A stretch of 64,000 bases of DNA from Leisingera aquimarina DSM 24565 (GCF_000473165.1 NZ_AXBE01000013.1:1-64000); one strand, 5' to 3'. Shown: positions 9,369-18,870, numbered from the stretch's first letter. A program made the numbers and translations. Notes: a model not told the origin generated them from the sequence alone.

Positions 9369-10499
9369 ATGCCTGCCTCAGAACGTCCCCGCCGCAAGAC
9401 TCTGATTTTTCACATCGGCGATCACAAAACCGGTTCCACTTCGGTTCAGCTGGCCTTTGCCAAAGGCCTGGTCACGCTGGACGGGCACAGCGTCTTTTAT
9501 CCGGCCCGGCTGGCCAGCAATATCCTGGAGACACACTGCCGCGCCTACGCCAGGGCGGAGACCCCGGAGGCGCGGCGGGCCGCCGCCAAGCCTTTCAAAA
9601 GGCTGGCGGCACGAATTCAGGCGTCAGAGGCCGATTTCACCCTTGTGTCTGCCGAATCCCTGGAAGGCGTTCCTCCGGCACTGTTTCATGAGATTGCCGA
9701 GACCTTCTTTGCCGGCGCCGCCGATGAGATCCGCATCATCGCCTATGTGCGGCCCCATGCGGCCCGGGTCCTGTCCAGCTTTGCCGAGCGCATCAAAATC
9801 GGCACCGCGCGCGCCTTGCGCTCGGATCTGAACAGCTTTGCGGCCCGCCGCATCGAAGGCGGGGACTACATCTACCTGCCGCGGTTCGCCGCCTGGCGGG
9901 AGCATTTCGCAGACCGTTTCACCCTGCGCCCAATGATCCGCAGCCAGCTCTATCAGGGCGATGTGGTCAGCGATTTCATTCATCACGCCTTTGGCGGCCT
10001 TGCCTTCACCATCAGCGGCGAAAGCCAGGCCAATGAATCGCTATGCCTGGAGGATCTGATGCGTCTGAAGGTGCTGCAGAAGGCGCTGCTGCACCAGTCC
10101 AAAGACCTCAGGCTCAAGGTCGGCTGGGAGTTTTCCCGCCTGGCAGGGCATCTGCCGCCGGCCCCTGCGCGCACCAGGCTGCAGCTGCACCGCGCTCTGG
10201 CGAAGCCCCTCCGCGACAGCTACCTGGAGGATGCCCGCAATATGGACCGCATGTTTTTCAGCGGCGAACCGCTGATGCAAAACGAGCTGCACGCGGCCGT
10301 GAAGAAAGCCATCGCCAAACCGCAGTCCACTGCCCCGGCCGATCACCTGCCGCCGTCCGAATTGCACGGGCTGACCCTCATGGCCGGGATGGTCAGCGGC
10401 ATGCTGGACGCCGGAGAGGTCGATTGGCCCGCCTTCCTGCATGGCAAGCGGGTCCGCGATGCCGAAGACGCCCTGCAGCCTGCCTCCGCTGCCGAATAG
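9369..10499 (+). CDS. Sulfotransferase-like P-loop protein
   Basis: The protein is 376 residues from the ATG at 9369 (MPASERPRRKTLIFHIGDHK). The N-terminal HIGDHKTGSTSVQLAF is the P-loop-like PAPS-binding motif of a diverged bacterial sulfotransferase family. The second conserved block is IIAYVRPHAARVLSSFAERIKIG near residue 130, which combines the Arg and Ser of the 3'-phosphate site. It lies 33 bp upstream of a paralogue with the same HKxGST motif, and the pair precedes the GlfT2-like gene, so they may sulfate a galactofuranose-containing chain (inference). An upstream extension to 9159 is open but lacks conserved features. Confidence 0.7.
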   Translation: MPASERPRRKTLIFHIGDHKTGSTSVQLAFAKGLVTLDGHSVFYPARLASNILETHCRAYARAETPEARRAAAKPFKRLAARIQASEADFTLVSAESLEGVPPALFHEIAETFFAGAADEIRIIAYVRPHAARVLSSFAERIKIGTARALRSDLNSFAARRIEGGDYIYLPRFAAWREHFADRFTLRPMIRSQLYQGDVVSDFIHHAFGGLAFTISGESQANESLCLEDLMRLKVLQKALLHQSKDLRLKVGWEFSRLAGHLPPAPARTRLQLHRALAKPLRDSYLEDARNMDRMFFSGEPLMQNELHAAVKKAIAKPQSTAPADHLPPSELHGLTLMAGMVSGMLDAGEVDWPAFLHGKRVRDAEDALQPASAAE

Positions 10500-10532
10500 G
10501 CGAACCAGAGCACCTCAGTTATCGGGTCCGGT

Positions 10533-11636
10533 ATGAAAGTCATTATCTATTTCGGCCACCACAAGGTCGGCTCCACTGCGCTGCAGGCCTATCTGGCCCG
10601 CAACACCCTGGAGCTGCTGCGGCATGGCATTCTTTACCCTGCGGTGGAAAGCGAGGGCATGTCGCATCTTCTGGCGCAGGCGCTTGGCCGCCAGGACGCG
10701 CCGGACCTTGGCTGCATGAACCTGCGCGAGCCGCACAATGCGCTTGGCTTCCGGATGCTGGCCAGCAAGCATGGCGGCGGCACCCCGCCCTGGCACGGCG
10801 CCCTGCCCGGCCTGCCCGCAATGCTGAGCACAGTCCGCAACCAGGTCAGCGTGCTGCAGCCGCACACCGTCATCCTGTGCTCCGAGGTTTTTTCCAACTT
10901 CGGCGCCGGGCATGAGGATCTGATCGCCAAATTGCGCGATCTGTTTCCCGATGCCGAACAGGAGCTTTACTGCGCGCTGCGCCAGCCCGATGAATACATG
11001 GCCTCCTGGTTCGGCCAGCGGCTGCGGTTCGGCCACCAGCTGCGCCCCCTGGATGGCGGCGCGGCGCTGGCGAGCACCAAAACCATCCATTTCAACTACC
11101 GCAAGATGGTGGAGCCCTGGACCCGCGTCTTCAGCAATGCCCGGCTGCATATCCGCAATTACGACGACATCCTGGCCGTCGGCGGCTCGGTGCAGGATTT
11201 CACCGCTCAGGCCGGCTGTGCCTTCCCGAAAAAGCTGCCGCATCAGGGGCCCTCCAACCACGGTTTGCCGCGCGCCGCCTATGAGATCATCCGCCAGGCC
11301 AATCACCGCCTGCCGCCCGAGGAGGCAAAAGCGCTGCGGGAGGTCTTCCTGAAACTCCCTGCCAGCGAGCTGCCGGTGCGCAACCGCGATGTGGAACTGT
11401 TCGGCAGCAGCTTGCGCAGCCAGCTTGCCGAGGCCTTTGCCCCGGTGCACAGCTACCTCAGCAGCCTCACCGGCCAGGCGGCCTTTTTCCCGGCCATCGG
11501 CGAGATGCGCGAATCCCGCCCGGTGCCCGAACGCCAGGCGGCCATCCGCCTGCTGGAAAGCCTGAACCCCGCCCAGCTGCCCTTGCCGGCGCTGCAAAGC
11601 TTTGTCACAGATCTGCAGCAAGACTTGTGCCAGTAA
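10533..11636 (+). CDS. Sulfotransferase-like P-loop protein (paralogue)
   Basis: This 367-residue protein starts MKVIIYFGHHKVGSTALQAY, a 5'-PAPS loop of the same type as the gene just upstream. The region YCALRQPDEYMASWFGQRLRFG near residue 150 matches the second PAPS-binding block. It is 33 bp downstream of its paralogue and 49 bp upstream of the GlfT2-like gene on the same strand, so co-transcription is likely. Whether it is catalytically active cannot be told from sequence, because the family is diverged from well-studied sulfotransferases. Confidence 0.7.
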   Translation: MKVIIYFGHHKVGSTALQAYLARNTLELLRHGILYPAVESEGMSHLLAQALGRQDAPDLGCMNLREPHNALGFRMLASKHGGGTPPWHGALPGLPAMLSTVRNQVSVLQPHTVILCSEVFSNFGAGHEDLIAKLRDLFPDAEQELYCALRQPDEYMASWFGQRLRFGHQLRPLDGGAALASTKTIHFNYRKMVEPWTRVFSNARLHIRNYDDILAVGGSVQDFTAQAGCAFPKKLPHQGPSNHGLPRAAYEIIRQANHRLPPEEAKALREVFLKLPASELPVRNRDVELFGSSLRSQLAEAFAPVHSYLSSLTGQAAFFPAIGEMRESRPVPERQAAIRLLESLNPAQLPLPALQSFVTDLQQDLCQ

Positions 11637-11685
11637 CCGTTTATACGCCCGCGCCCCGGTTTCCGGGCCCCAAGGAATCCCCCGC

Positions 11686-13485
11686 ATGATCACTCTGCAG
11701 AATTTCATCACCTCCGAGCCCGGCATCTGCACCGAACAGGCGCTTTACTGCCATGTGCAGGGTCCGGCCGGGTTTTCCCAGAGCACCGGGCATTACACCC
11801 TGTCCCGCGGGGCCTGTGCCAGATTTGACACCTATTTCAACCTGTTCAGCCTTGGGAAATGGAACCGCGGCTGCGCGTTCGACACGCTGTTTGCCGAGCT
11901 GACCGGCAGCGGCAAAGCCGAAATCAAAATCACCCTGGCCCAGCCCAGCCGGTCCTGGGAAGTGGTTTATTGCGACATCGCCGACCTGACGGAAGGCGCC
12001 CCCTATCAGATCGACCTGTCAGAATTTGCCGGCCCCGGCATCGAGGGCGTGCTTTATGCCGAGGTGCTGGCGCTGGGGGACGAAGTCACCCTGACCGGCG
12101 GCCGCTTTGCCACCGCCGCCGTGCCGGACACCCTGCCGCAGCTTGCGGTCTCCATCACCACCTTCCAGCGCGAGCAGGAGGTGCAGACAACCGTGGCCCG
12201 GCTTGAAGGTTTCCTGGAAGAATTCGAGCACAGCGCCAATATCCACGTGCAGGTGGTCGACAACGGCCAGAGCGCCGGCATCGCTGCCAGCGAAAAAGTC
12301 ACCCCCTACCCGAACCGCAACCTCGGCGGTGCAGGCGGCTTTGCCCGCGGGCTTCTGGAGGCCGGCAAACGCGGCTGCAGCCATTGCCTGTTCATGGATG
12401 ACGATGCCTCCTTCCACATGGAGAACATCGCCCGCGCCTATACTTTCCTGGCGCTGGCGCGGGACCCCAAGGCGGCGCTGGCAGGCGCGATGATCAACAA
12501 CACCCACAAATGGTGCATGTGGGAAAACGGCGCCTGGTTCGACGGCTCCTGCCGCCCGCTCTACAACGGGCTCGACCTGCGCAACCCGGGCCAGGTCATC
12601 GATATGGAATTCAGCTCCGCCCGCTCCGCCCCCAGCACCCTTTACGGCGGCTGGTGGTTCTTCGCCTTCCCCATCGCCCAGGCCGCCCGCCATCCGTTCC
12701 CGTTCTTTGTGCGCGGCGATGACATCAGTTTTTCGCTGGCCAATGATTTCAACATCTTCACCCTGAACGGGGTGGTCTCCTTCCAGGATGATTTCACCGA
12801 AAAGGAAAGCGCCCAGACGCTGTATCTGGATCTGCGCAACCACCTGATCCACCATCTGGTGTTCGAAGAGCTGGAGCGCAGCCCGCTCGGCACCGCCAAA
12901 ATCGCCCTCCGCTTCATGCTGCGCTCGCTCTTGCGCTGCAAATACGACAGCGCCGAAGCACAGCTTCTGGCCTGGCAGGATGTGATGCAGGGGCCGCAGT
13001 TCTTTGACGAGAACATCGACATGAGTGCGCGCCGCGCCGACATCAAGGCGCTGATCAAAGACGAAGCCTGGCAGCCGGCAGAGACCCTCAGCACCGCCGA
13101 GCGCCGCCGCTTCAGCCGCCTGCCGCGCCGCCTGCGGCATTATCTGGGCCTGTTCACCCTGAATGGCCATCTGGTGCCGTTCTGGAAGACGATCGGCGAC
13201 CGGATGGTGCTGCATATCGGCGAGCGCGGCCTGGTGTTCCCGGCCTTTGGCGGCGCCCGGCTCACCTATCTCAACACCGATGGCAGCAAGGGCTATACCG
13301 TCACCCACTCAAAGCGGCGCTTCTTCAGCCTGGCCTGGCGCATGGCCAAAACCCTGGCTGCCTTCCGCCGCGACTACCGCAATCTGCAAGCCGCCTACCG
13401 CAGCGGCTATGCGGAGATGGCCAGCAAACCCTATTGGGAGAAAACCCTGGCCCCGGCAGAAGATCCGGTCCCGGCAGAGGCCTGA
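11686..13485 (+). CDS. GlfT2-like galactofuranosyltransferase (GT2)
   Basis: The protein is 599 residues from the ATG at 11686. It has the GlfT2 layout: an N-terminal beta-sandwich of about 140 residues (MITLQNFITSEPGICTEQAL onward), then a GT-A domain opening LAVSITTFQREQEVQTTVAR. Key motifs are NRNLGGAGGFARGLLEA, the metal-binding LFMDDDASFHMENI, the acceptor-side YGGWWFFAFP and FVRGDDISFSLAN. GlfT2 enzymes polymerise galactofuranose from UDP-Galf; Glf at 6916-8088 supplies that donor. The C-terminal 200 residues are helical and basic, consistent with membrane association. It converges on kpsT. Confidence 0.85.
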   Translation: MITLQNFITSEPGICTEQALYCHVQGPAGFSQSTGHYTLSRGACARFDTYFNLFSLGKWNRGCAFDTLFAELTGSGKAEIKITLAQPSRSWEVVYCDIADLTEGAPYQIDLSEFAGPGIEGVLYAEVLALGDEVTLTGGRFATAAVPDTLPQLAVSITTFQREQEVQTTVARLEGFLEEFEHSANIHVQVVDNGQSAGIAASEKVTPYPNRNLGGAGGFARGLLEAGKRGCSHCLFMDDDASFHMENIARAYTFLALARDPKAALAGAMINNTHKWCMWENGAWFDGSCRPLYNGLDLRNPGQVIDMEFSSARSAPSTLYGGWWFFAFPIAQAARHPFPFFVRGDDISFSLANDFNIFTLNGVVSFQDDFTEKESAQTLYLDLRNHLIHHLVFEELERSPLGTAKIALRFMLRSLLRCKYDSAEAQLLAWQDVMQGPQFFDENIDMSARRADIKALIKDEAWQPAETLSTAERRRFSRLPRRLRHYLGLFTLNGHLVPFWKTIGDRMVLHIGERGLVFPAFGGARLTYLNTDGSKGYTVTHSKRRFFSLAWRMAKTLAAFRRDYRNLQAAYRSGYAEMASKPYWEKTLAPAEDPVPAEA

Positions 13486-13504
13486 ACGCTGAGGCGCGGC
13501 TGGA

Positions 13505-14158
13505 TCAGTCCAGCATCGCCTCATGCGCGGCAATCGCCGCGTCCAGATCGTCGTAATAGCGGATCCGCCCGGCCTCCAGCACCAGCCCGGCATTGCAGAA
13601 CTGGCGGATCTGCGCCATCGAATGATTGACCATGATGGCGCTGGAATGCTTCATCCGGTCGGCAAAGACCGCCCGGCTCTTGCGCTTGAACGACCGGTCG
13701 CCCACGGCCGTTACCTCGTCGACCAGATAGGTGTCGAAGCGGATTCCCATCGAGGCGCCGAAGGTCAGCCGCGAGCGCATGCCCGAGGAATAGCTGCGCA
13801 TCGGCATGTGGTAGAATTTGCCCAGCTCGGCGAACTCGCCGACAAAATTCACCAGATCGCCGGTGTCCACCCCGTAGATGCGGGCGATGAAGCGGACATT
13901 CTCGGCGCCGGTCAGATCGCGGTGGAACGAGCCGCCCAGCCCCACCGGCCAGGAGATGCTGCCATCGGACACCACCCGGCCGTGATCGGGCCGCATGGTG
14001 CCGGCAATGATCTGCAGCAGCGTCGACTTGCCCGCCCCGTTGCGGCCCAGCAGCGCCAGGGATTTTCCCGGCGGCAGCGTCAGGTTCAGATTGTCGATCA
14101 CGACCTTGCGCTCGCCCTTGAGCCGGAAGCTCTTGGTCAGGTTTTCGAAGCGGATCAT
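13505..14158 (-). CDS. kpsT: ABC-2 polysaccharide exporter ATPase (KpsT/Wzt type)
   Basis: This 217-residue ATPase powers export of a lipid-linked polysaccharide across the inner membrane. The Walker A motif is LLGRNGAGKSTLLQ (residues 37-50), the signature motif is YSSGMRSRLTF, Walker B is TYLVDEVTAVGD, and the switch His is in MVNHSMAQI. The KpsT features are clear: no C-terminal carbohydrate-binding extension and the WPVGLGGSFHRDLTGAENV stretch. It forms one transcription unit with kpsE 10 bp upstream; the permease gene kpsM is divergent from kpsE at 15685. Confidence 0.92.
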   Translation of the reverse strand: MIRFENLTKSFRLKGERKVVIDNLNLTLPPGKSLALLGRNGAGKSTLLQIIAGTMRPDHGRVVSDGSISWPVGLGGSFHRDLTGAENVRFIARIYGVDTGDLVNFVGEFAELGKFYHMPMRSYSSGMRSRLTFGASMGIRFDTYLVDEVTAVGDRSFKRKSRAVFADRMKHSSAIMVNHSMAQIRQFCNAGLVLEAGRIRYYDDLDAAIAAHEAMLD

Positions 14159-14168
14159 ATGCGGCCTC

Positions 14169-15593
14169 TCAGCTGCGGTCGCGGATCGAATAATAGATCA
14201 GCACCCCGATCGACCAGCCGAGCAGCAAAAACAGCCCCGCAAGCGCCGACAGCACATAGCGGCGCGGGTATTCCGCCGCCTCGGCCAGGGTCGGGGTGAT
14301 ATAAGTCGCGAGATAAAGGCTCTGGCGGGCCGCGTCGTCGCGCGCCACTTCCAGCGCAGTCAGCGCCGCGCGGTAGGTTTCCTCGGCAAATTCCCGGTCC
14401 ACCGTGAGGCGCTCGAACTCCGAGATCAGCGAGGGGTAATCCTCGCCGACGCCGCCGGTGTCGGTATTGCTGGAGGCAAAGGTCTGGCGTTCGATATTGA
14501 TGCGGTCGCGGATCACCTCGATCTGCTGCTGCGCCTGCTTGAGGCGCACATCGCTGTCCCCGACGCTGCCGCGCAAAAGATCGTATTCGATCAGCGCCGC
14601 GGCCAGCTTCTGCTGCAGATTGTTCATCACCCCCATGCGGCCCTGGATATCGGCCTCGGGGTCGACGATGCGGGTGCGGGTGCGGAACCGGGTCAGTTCT
14701 TCGCGCGCCAGCTTCAGCCGCTCAACCGCCTCCATCAGATCGGCCTCGGCATAGCGCATCGCATCGGCGCGCGCCTGCTCGTTCAGCGCATTGATGCGGA
14801 TCTGGCTTTCATCGACGATGGCGCGGCTGACCGCCCGGGCGGTGTCCCGGTCAAAGGCGGTGACCCGCACTTCGGTCAGGCCGGAGCCGCTGTCATAGGA
14901 AATGCGCACCACCCGGTGCCAGAACCAGACCAGCTCCTCCAGCGTTGCATCGGGCCAGATTGAAAAGGCCCAGTCGGCCGGCCAGTACTGGCTGTAATGG
15001 GCGCGCAGATCCACCCGGGCATTGACCGCTTCGGCCATTTCCTGGCTCTGGATGAATTCATAAAGAATGTCGCTGTCCGAGGCGGTGGTATTGCCGGCAA
15101 AACTGGCCAGCCCGCCCAACAGCTCATTGGCACCGGAGCTTTCCTGGCTGCGCACGGTGAAACCGGCGGTGGAGGCATATTGATCCTCGGCCACCGCAAA
15201 CAGATAAAACACCGCCGCCGCCAGCGGCAGCAGCACCAATGCCGCAAAGCTGGCGATCACGCCGCGGTGGCGGGTCTTGACATGGGCAGGCCGCGCCACC
15301 GGGTAGGCCGGGGTTTCAGCAATCTGCGCCTCCAGGCTGTCGGCTTTCTGCGCCAGCAGCGCTTGGGCTCTTTCGGCGTCCTGAACCTTGCGGCGCAGCC
15401 GCTTGAGCTTGCCGCCTTTGCCGCGGCTGGGCGCTCCGGACAGCTGTTTTGCAGGGCCGGCCTCCGCAGCGGGCCGGGCCTGCTCCGTGCCGCCGGGCGC
15501 CGGTGCGGCCGGGGTGTCCCTGTCTGCAGCTTTCCGGCCAGTACGGAACTGGGCGGCAACCTTCTGCCGCGCCGCCGGGTGATCCTGTGTCAT
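14169..15593 (-). CDS. kpsE: Capsule export inner-membrane protein (KpsE, PCP-3 family)
   Basis: This 474-residue protein is the periplasmic adaptor of an ABC-2 capsule exporter. A long Ala/Pro/Lys-rich cytoplasmic N-terminus of about 100 residues precedes the first membrane span (VIASFAALVLLPLAAAVFYL). The periplasmic part has a long coiled-coil region (residues about 260-380, LMEAVERLKLAREELTRF). PTLAEAAEYPRR sits before the second span (ALAGLFLLLGWSIGVLIYY), the usual PCP-3 C-terminal arrangement. It would connect KpsM/KpsT to an outer-membrane OPX protein; a candidate OPX gene is at 46776. Confidence 0.9.
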   Translation of the reverse strand: MTQDHPAARQKVAAQFRTGRKAADRDTPAAPAPGGTEQARPAAEAGPAKQLSGAPSRGKGGKLKRLRRKVQDAERAQALLAQKADSLEAQIAETPAYPVARPAHVKTRHRGVIASFAALVLLPLAAAVFYLFAVAEDQYASTAGFTVRSQESSGANELLGGLASFAGNTTASDSDILYEFIQSQEMAEAVNARVDLRAHYSQYWPADWAFSIWPDATLEELVWFWHRVVRISYDSGSGLTEVRVTAFDRDTARAVSRAIVDESQIRINALNEQARADAMRYAEADLMEAVERLKLAREELTRFRTRTRIVDPEADIQGRMGVMNNLQQKLAAALIEYDLLRGSVGDSDVRLKQAQQQIEVIRDRINIERQTFASSNTDTGGVGEDYPSLISEFERLTVDREFAEETYRAALTALEVARDDAARQSLYLATYITPTLAEAAEYPRRYVLSALAGLFLLLGWSIGVLIYYSIRDRS

Positions 15594-15684
15594 AATCTGC
15601 TTACCCCGGCCTGCAGCCGTTTGTAATTGCCTCGTCTTTCTTTCATATTATCGCCTGCACAGCGCATATTCACAATGGGTATTC

Positions 15685-16542
15685 ATGACCAGAACCACGC
15701 CCGCAGCGGCCTCTGCCCTGCCCCCGGCCCAGTCTCCTGCCCAGTACCCGGCCCAGCCGCCCCTCGCCGGGCGCGCCCGGCGCTTTGCCACCTTGCGCAC
15801 GGTGGCCGCTCTGGTGCTGCGGGAGATGTCGACCCGCTACGGGCGCACCCCCGGCGGCTATCTCTGGGCCATTCTCGAACCGATGGCGGCCATTCTGTTC
15901 CTGGCGATCGGCTTTTCGCTGGTGATCCGCACCCCGTCGCTGGGCACCAGCTTCCTGCTGTTCTACGCCACCGGCTTTCTGCCCTTCAATCTCTACCAAA
16001 GCATTTCAGCCACCACCGGCCGGGCGATTGCCTATTCCAAGCCGCTGCTGAAATTTCCGGCTGTCACCTGGCTGGACGCGGTGCTGGCCCGCTTCCTGCT
16101 GAACAGCCTGACCGGTATCCTGATCACCTTCCTGCTGATCGGCGGCGTCTATGCGGTGACCGACAGCCGCGCGGTGCTGGATCTGCCGCCCGCAGTGCTG
16201 GCTATGGGGCTCTCGCTTCTGCTGGGGCTGGGAGTCGGCACGGTGAACTGCGTGCTGATGGGGCTCTACCCGCTGTGGGACGTGGCCTGGTCGGTGATCA
16301 CCCGGCCGCTGTTCCTGGCCTCAGGCGTGCTGTTTCTTTATGAGGATCTGCCGCCGCTGGCGCAGGACATCCTGTGGTTCAACCCGCTGATGCATATCAC
16401 CGGGCTGATGCGCAGCGGGTTTTACCCCAGCTATACCGCCGCTTACGTCAGCGTGACCTATGTGCTGGCCGCCAGCCTGATCCTGTTTGCACTCGGGCTG
16501 ATCCTGATGGGCCGTTTTCACCGCGATATCCTGAACCGCTGA
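15685..16542 (+). CDS. kpsM: ABC-2 polysaccharide exporter permease (KpsM type)
   Basis: This 285-residue permease has six predicted membrane spans, including LWAILEPMAAILFLAIGFSL, FLLFYATGFLPFNLYQSI, FLLNSLTGILITFLLIGGVY and VLAASLILFALGLILMGRF. The cytoplasmic coupling stretch LREMSTRYGRTPGGYLWAI is diagnostic of the KpsM/Wzm family. The first 35 residues are a Pro/Ala-rich extension. It is divergent from kpsE with 91 bp between the starts, so the exporter genes probably share a regulatory region. It converges on the GT2 gene at 16585. Confidence 0.92.
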   Translation: MTRTTPAAASALPPAQSPAQYPAQPPLAGRARRFATLRTVAALVLREMSTRYGRTPGGYLWAILEPMAAILFLAIGFSLVIRTPSLGTSFLLFYATGFLPFNLYQSISATTGRAIAYSKPLLKFPAVTWLDAVLARFLLNSLTGILITFLLIGGVYAVTDSRAVLDLPPAVLAMGLSLLLGLGVGTVNCVLMGLYPLWDVAWSVITRPLFLASGVLFLYEDLPPLAQDILWFNPLMHITGLMRSGFYPSYTAAYVSVTYVLAASLILFALGLILMGRFHRDILNR

Positions 16543-16584
16543 GGCCGGGTGCAGGAGACCGGCGGCAGCAGACCAGGGCGAAGA

Positions 16585-17625
16585 TCAGTCTTCGCCCGCC
16601 AGTTCCAGCACCCGGGCATGGGAGCGCCCGGTCCTGCCCCGCACCCCGTCCCAGGCTGCGTGGCGCAGCAGCCGCAGATAGGCGGCCCGCTGCCCCGTGC
16701 CATAGCGGCGCGCGGTCAGCCGCCATTTCAGCAGCACCACCAAAAGCAGCGGCCAGAACAGCGGGCCCGCCGCCCTGCGGTACATCATCAGCCCGTTGCG
16801 GTACGCGTAATAGACTTTCCACAACGGGCGGAACACCCGGTGCCGGTCATTCTGAAACGTCGAGCAGTCATGCTCGAACCGCAGCGCCGGGTCGAACAGG
16901 ATCGTCTCACCGCGCCGCCGCAGCCCCAGCGTGTAAATCACATCGTCGCCGTACAGAAACAGCCCCGGATCCGGATAGCCGGCCGCTTCCACCATCCGCC
17001 GCGGCAGGAACAGCCCGACAAAGGAGGTAAGATCAATGGGCCGCGGCCCCGCGGCCTCATAATCGCTGTAGGGAATGTGATAGCCGTTGCGCGCTTTCAG
17101 CAGCGTGCGCAGAAAAACCGAGGGGTTCCAGAACGGGTTCACCGAGGGCCGGTTCATCTCGCAGATCTGCCCGTCGGGGAAATAGACCGCCGCCGCCAGC
17201 GCCGTGTCCAGCGGCCGGGGCCGGGCATGAAAGGCGGCAAAGGCGCCGGGTGCGGGGCAGGCATCATCATCCATCACCACCAGCCAATCCGCCGCGTGCT
17301 GCTCCATCGCCCGGCGCATGCCCATCTCAAAGCCGCCGGCACCGCCGCGGTTTTCAGTGCTGGTGCAGATATCCAGCCTGGGATCCTCCTGCGCTGCCAG
17401 CCACTCAGCAGTGCCGTCGGTGGAGGCATTGTCGGCCACCACCAGCGCTGCCAGCTCATGCGCGGGGCTGTCCAGCAGTCGCGCCACCGTCGCCTGCAGC
17501 TTGTCCAGCCGGTTGTGGGTCACCACCACCGCCACCAGCCGGCCCGCCCCCCGCTCAGCGCCCTGCCCGCTCCCGGCTCGCGCCGGTTCCGCTGCAACTG
17601 TGCCGATTGCCTGTGCTGTATTCAC
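16585..17625 (-). CDS. GT2 glycosyltransferase, GlfT1/rhamnosyltransferase-like
   Basis: The protein is 346 residues from a GTG at 17625. I chose that start because AAGGAG lies 7 bases upstream of it, whereas the ATG at 17700 has no such site. Motifs are VAVVVTHNRLDKLQATVARLL, VADNASTDGT, ENRGGAGGFEMGMRRAM and WLVVMDDDACPAPGAF with the metal-binding DDD, followed by FVGLFLPRRM and LFLYGDDVIYTLGLRRRG. This matches the group with mycobacterial GlfT1 and rhamnosyltransferases. With glf and the GlfT2-like gene nearby, a role in starting the galactofuranose chain is likely but inferred. It is divergent from the epimerase at 17777. Confidence 0.8.
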   Translation of the reverse strand: MNTAQAIGTVAAEPARAGSGQGAERGAGRLVAVVVTHNRLDKLQATVARLLDSPAHELAALVVADNASTDGTAEWLAAQEDPRLDICTSTENRGGAGGFEMGMRRAMEQHAADWLVVMDDDACPAPGAFAAFHARPRPLDTALAAAVYFPDGQICEMNRPSVNPFWNPSVFLRTLLKARNGYHIPYSDYEAAGPRPIDLTSFVGLFLPRRMVEAAGYPDPGLFLYGDDVIYTLGLRRRGETILFDPALRFEHDCSTFQNDRHRVFRPLWKVYYAYRNGLMMYRRAAGPLFWPLLLVVLLKWRLTARRYGTGQRAAYLRLLRHAAWDGVRGRTGRSHARVLELAGED

Positions 17626-17712
17626 CGGGGGCTCCTTGCCTGTCTGATGGACTCTGAGGCCGCTGTAGCTGAGGCGGCATGTGCGGCCCCGAAAGCTCAT
17701 AAATCCCCGCCG

Positions 17713-17748
17713 CTGTCAAATCCTTTAGGGCCGCAAAGCGTTTGACAG
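17713..17748. promoter_or_regulatory. Inverted repeat CTGTCAAA...TTTGACAG upstream of the epimerase
   Basis: Two perfect 8-bp arms (17713-17720 and 17741-17748) are separated by 20 bp. The second arm ends 28 bp before the epimerase ATG. The site lies between divergent genes and is a candidate operator. A shorter relative, CTGTC-TTTTT-GACAG, is at 23358-23372 upstream of parA. Confidence 0.35.
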
Positions 17749-17776
17749 AACGGCAGGAAGCCGCCACCTAAGACCC

Positions 17777-18778
17777 ATGCAAACAGCTCTCATCACCGGT
17801 TCGGCCGGCTTCATCGGATATCACCTGGCAGCGCGGCTGCTGGCGGCAGGCTGGCGGGTCATCGGGCTGGATTGCCTGTCACCCTATTACGACGTCGCCC
17901 TGAAGCAGCGCCGCCATGCGATGCTGGCGCAGACCCCGGGCTTCACGCCCGTCATCGGCAGGCTGGAAGACCCCGGCCGGCTGATGGGCCTGTTTGAGGA
18001 CCACAAACCGGATGCGGTGATCCATCTGGCGGCCCAGGCCGGCGTGCGCCATTCCATTGACGCACCCCGCGACTACTTGGAGGCCAATCTGATCGGCGTT
18101 TTCGAACTCCTGGAAGCCGCCCGCGCCCATCCGCCCAAGCATCTTTTGATGGCTTCCACTTCCTCCGCTTACGGCGCCAACACCGAAATGCCGTTTGCCG
18201 AGCGTCAGCAGGCCGATCACCAGATGTCCTTTTATGCCGCCACCAAAAAGGCCAATGAATCGATGGCGCATTCCTATGCCCACCTTTACGGGCTGCCCAC
18301 CACCATGTTCCGGTTTTTCACCGTCTACGGCCCCTGGGGCCGGCCCGACATGGCGCTGTTCAAATTCACCAAGGCGATGCTGGCAGGCCTGCCGATCGAC
18401 GTCTACAACCACGGCCGCATGAGCCGCGACTTCACCTATATCGACGATCTGGTCACCGGCATCACCGGGCTGATCGATGCGGTGCCAGGCGCAGACCCGG
18501 TGTCGGAGCAGGACAGCCTCAGCCCGGTGGCGCCGTTCCGGGTGGTCAATATCGGCGCCAGCAAGCCGACCCCGCTGATGGACTACATCGCCGCTCTGGA
18601 GGATGCGCTGGGGCGCGAGGCGCAGAAAAACATGATGGAGATGCAGGCCGGCGATGTGCCCGCCACCTGGGCCGATACCACCCTTCTGAGCACGCTGACC
18701 GGCTATCAGCCCCAAGTCAGCGTTGCCGAGGGCGTCGCCCGCTTCGCCGCCTGGTACCGGGACTATTACCGCGCCTGA
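17777..18778 (+). CDS. UDP-glucuronate 4-epimerase-like SDR
   Basis: This 333-residue extended SDR begins MQTALITGSAGFIGYHLAAR with the NAD-binding GxxGxxG. The catalytic region has LMASTSSAYGANTEMPF and the YxxxK motif in FYAATKKANE. VRHSIDAPRDYLEANLIG and FRFFTVYGPWGRPDMALFKF are characteristic of the UDP-glucuronate 4-epimerase (LspL/Cap1J) subgroup. It would interconvert UDP-GlcA and UDP-GalA. UDP-GlcA would come from the UDP-glucose dehydrogenase 335 bp downstream. Hairpins follow the stop codon, so the two genes may be separate transcripts. Confidence 0.85.
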   Translation: MQTALITGSAGFIGYHLAARLLAAGWRVIGLDCLSPYYDVALKQRRHAMLAQTPGFTPVIGRLEDPGRLMGLFEDHKPDAVIHLAAQAGVRHSIDAPRDYLEANLIGVFELLEAARAHPPKHLLMASTSSAYGANTEMPFAERQQADHQMSFYAATKKANESMAHSYAHLYGLPTTMFRFFTVYGPWGRPDMALFKFTKAMLAGLPIDVYNHGRMSRDFTYIDDLVTGITGLIDAVPGADPVSEQDSLSPVAPFRVVNIGASKPTPLMDYIAALEDALGREAQKNMMEMQAGDVPATWADTTLLSTLTGYQPQVSVAEGVARFAAWYRDYYRA

Positions 18779-18784
18779 TCACTG

Positions 18785-18825
18785 GAACGGGCAGTCTTCA
18801 TCTTTCCAGAGGACTCCGCCCGTTC
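18785..18825. terminator. Hairpin after the epimerase gene
   Basis: GAACGGGC (18785-18792) pairs with GCCCGTTC (18818-18825), and an inner AGTC/GACT extends the stem. It starts 7 bp after the epimerase stop. There is no T-tract, so the terminator call is tentative. Confidence 0.4.
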
Positions 18826-18870
18826 GAAAGCGAAACCATCCCCCGGACGGTTTCCAGGAAGCTTTCTCAC

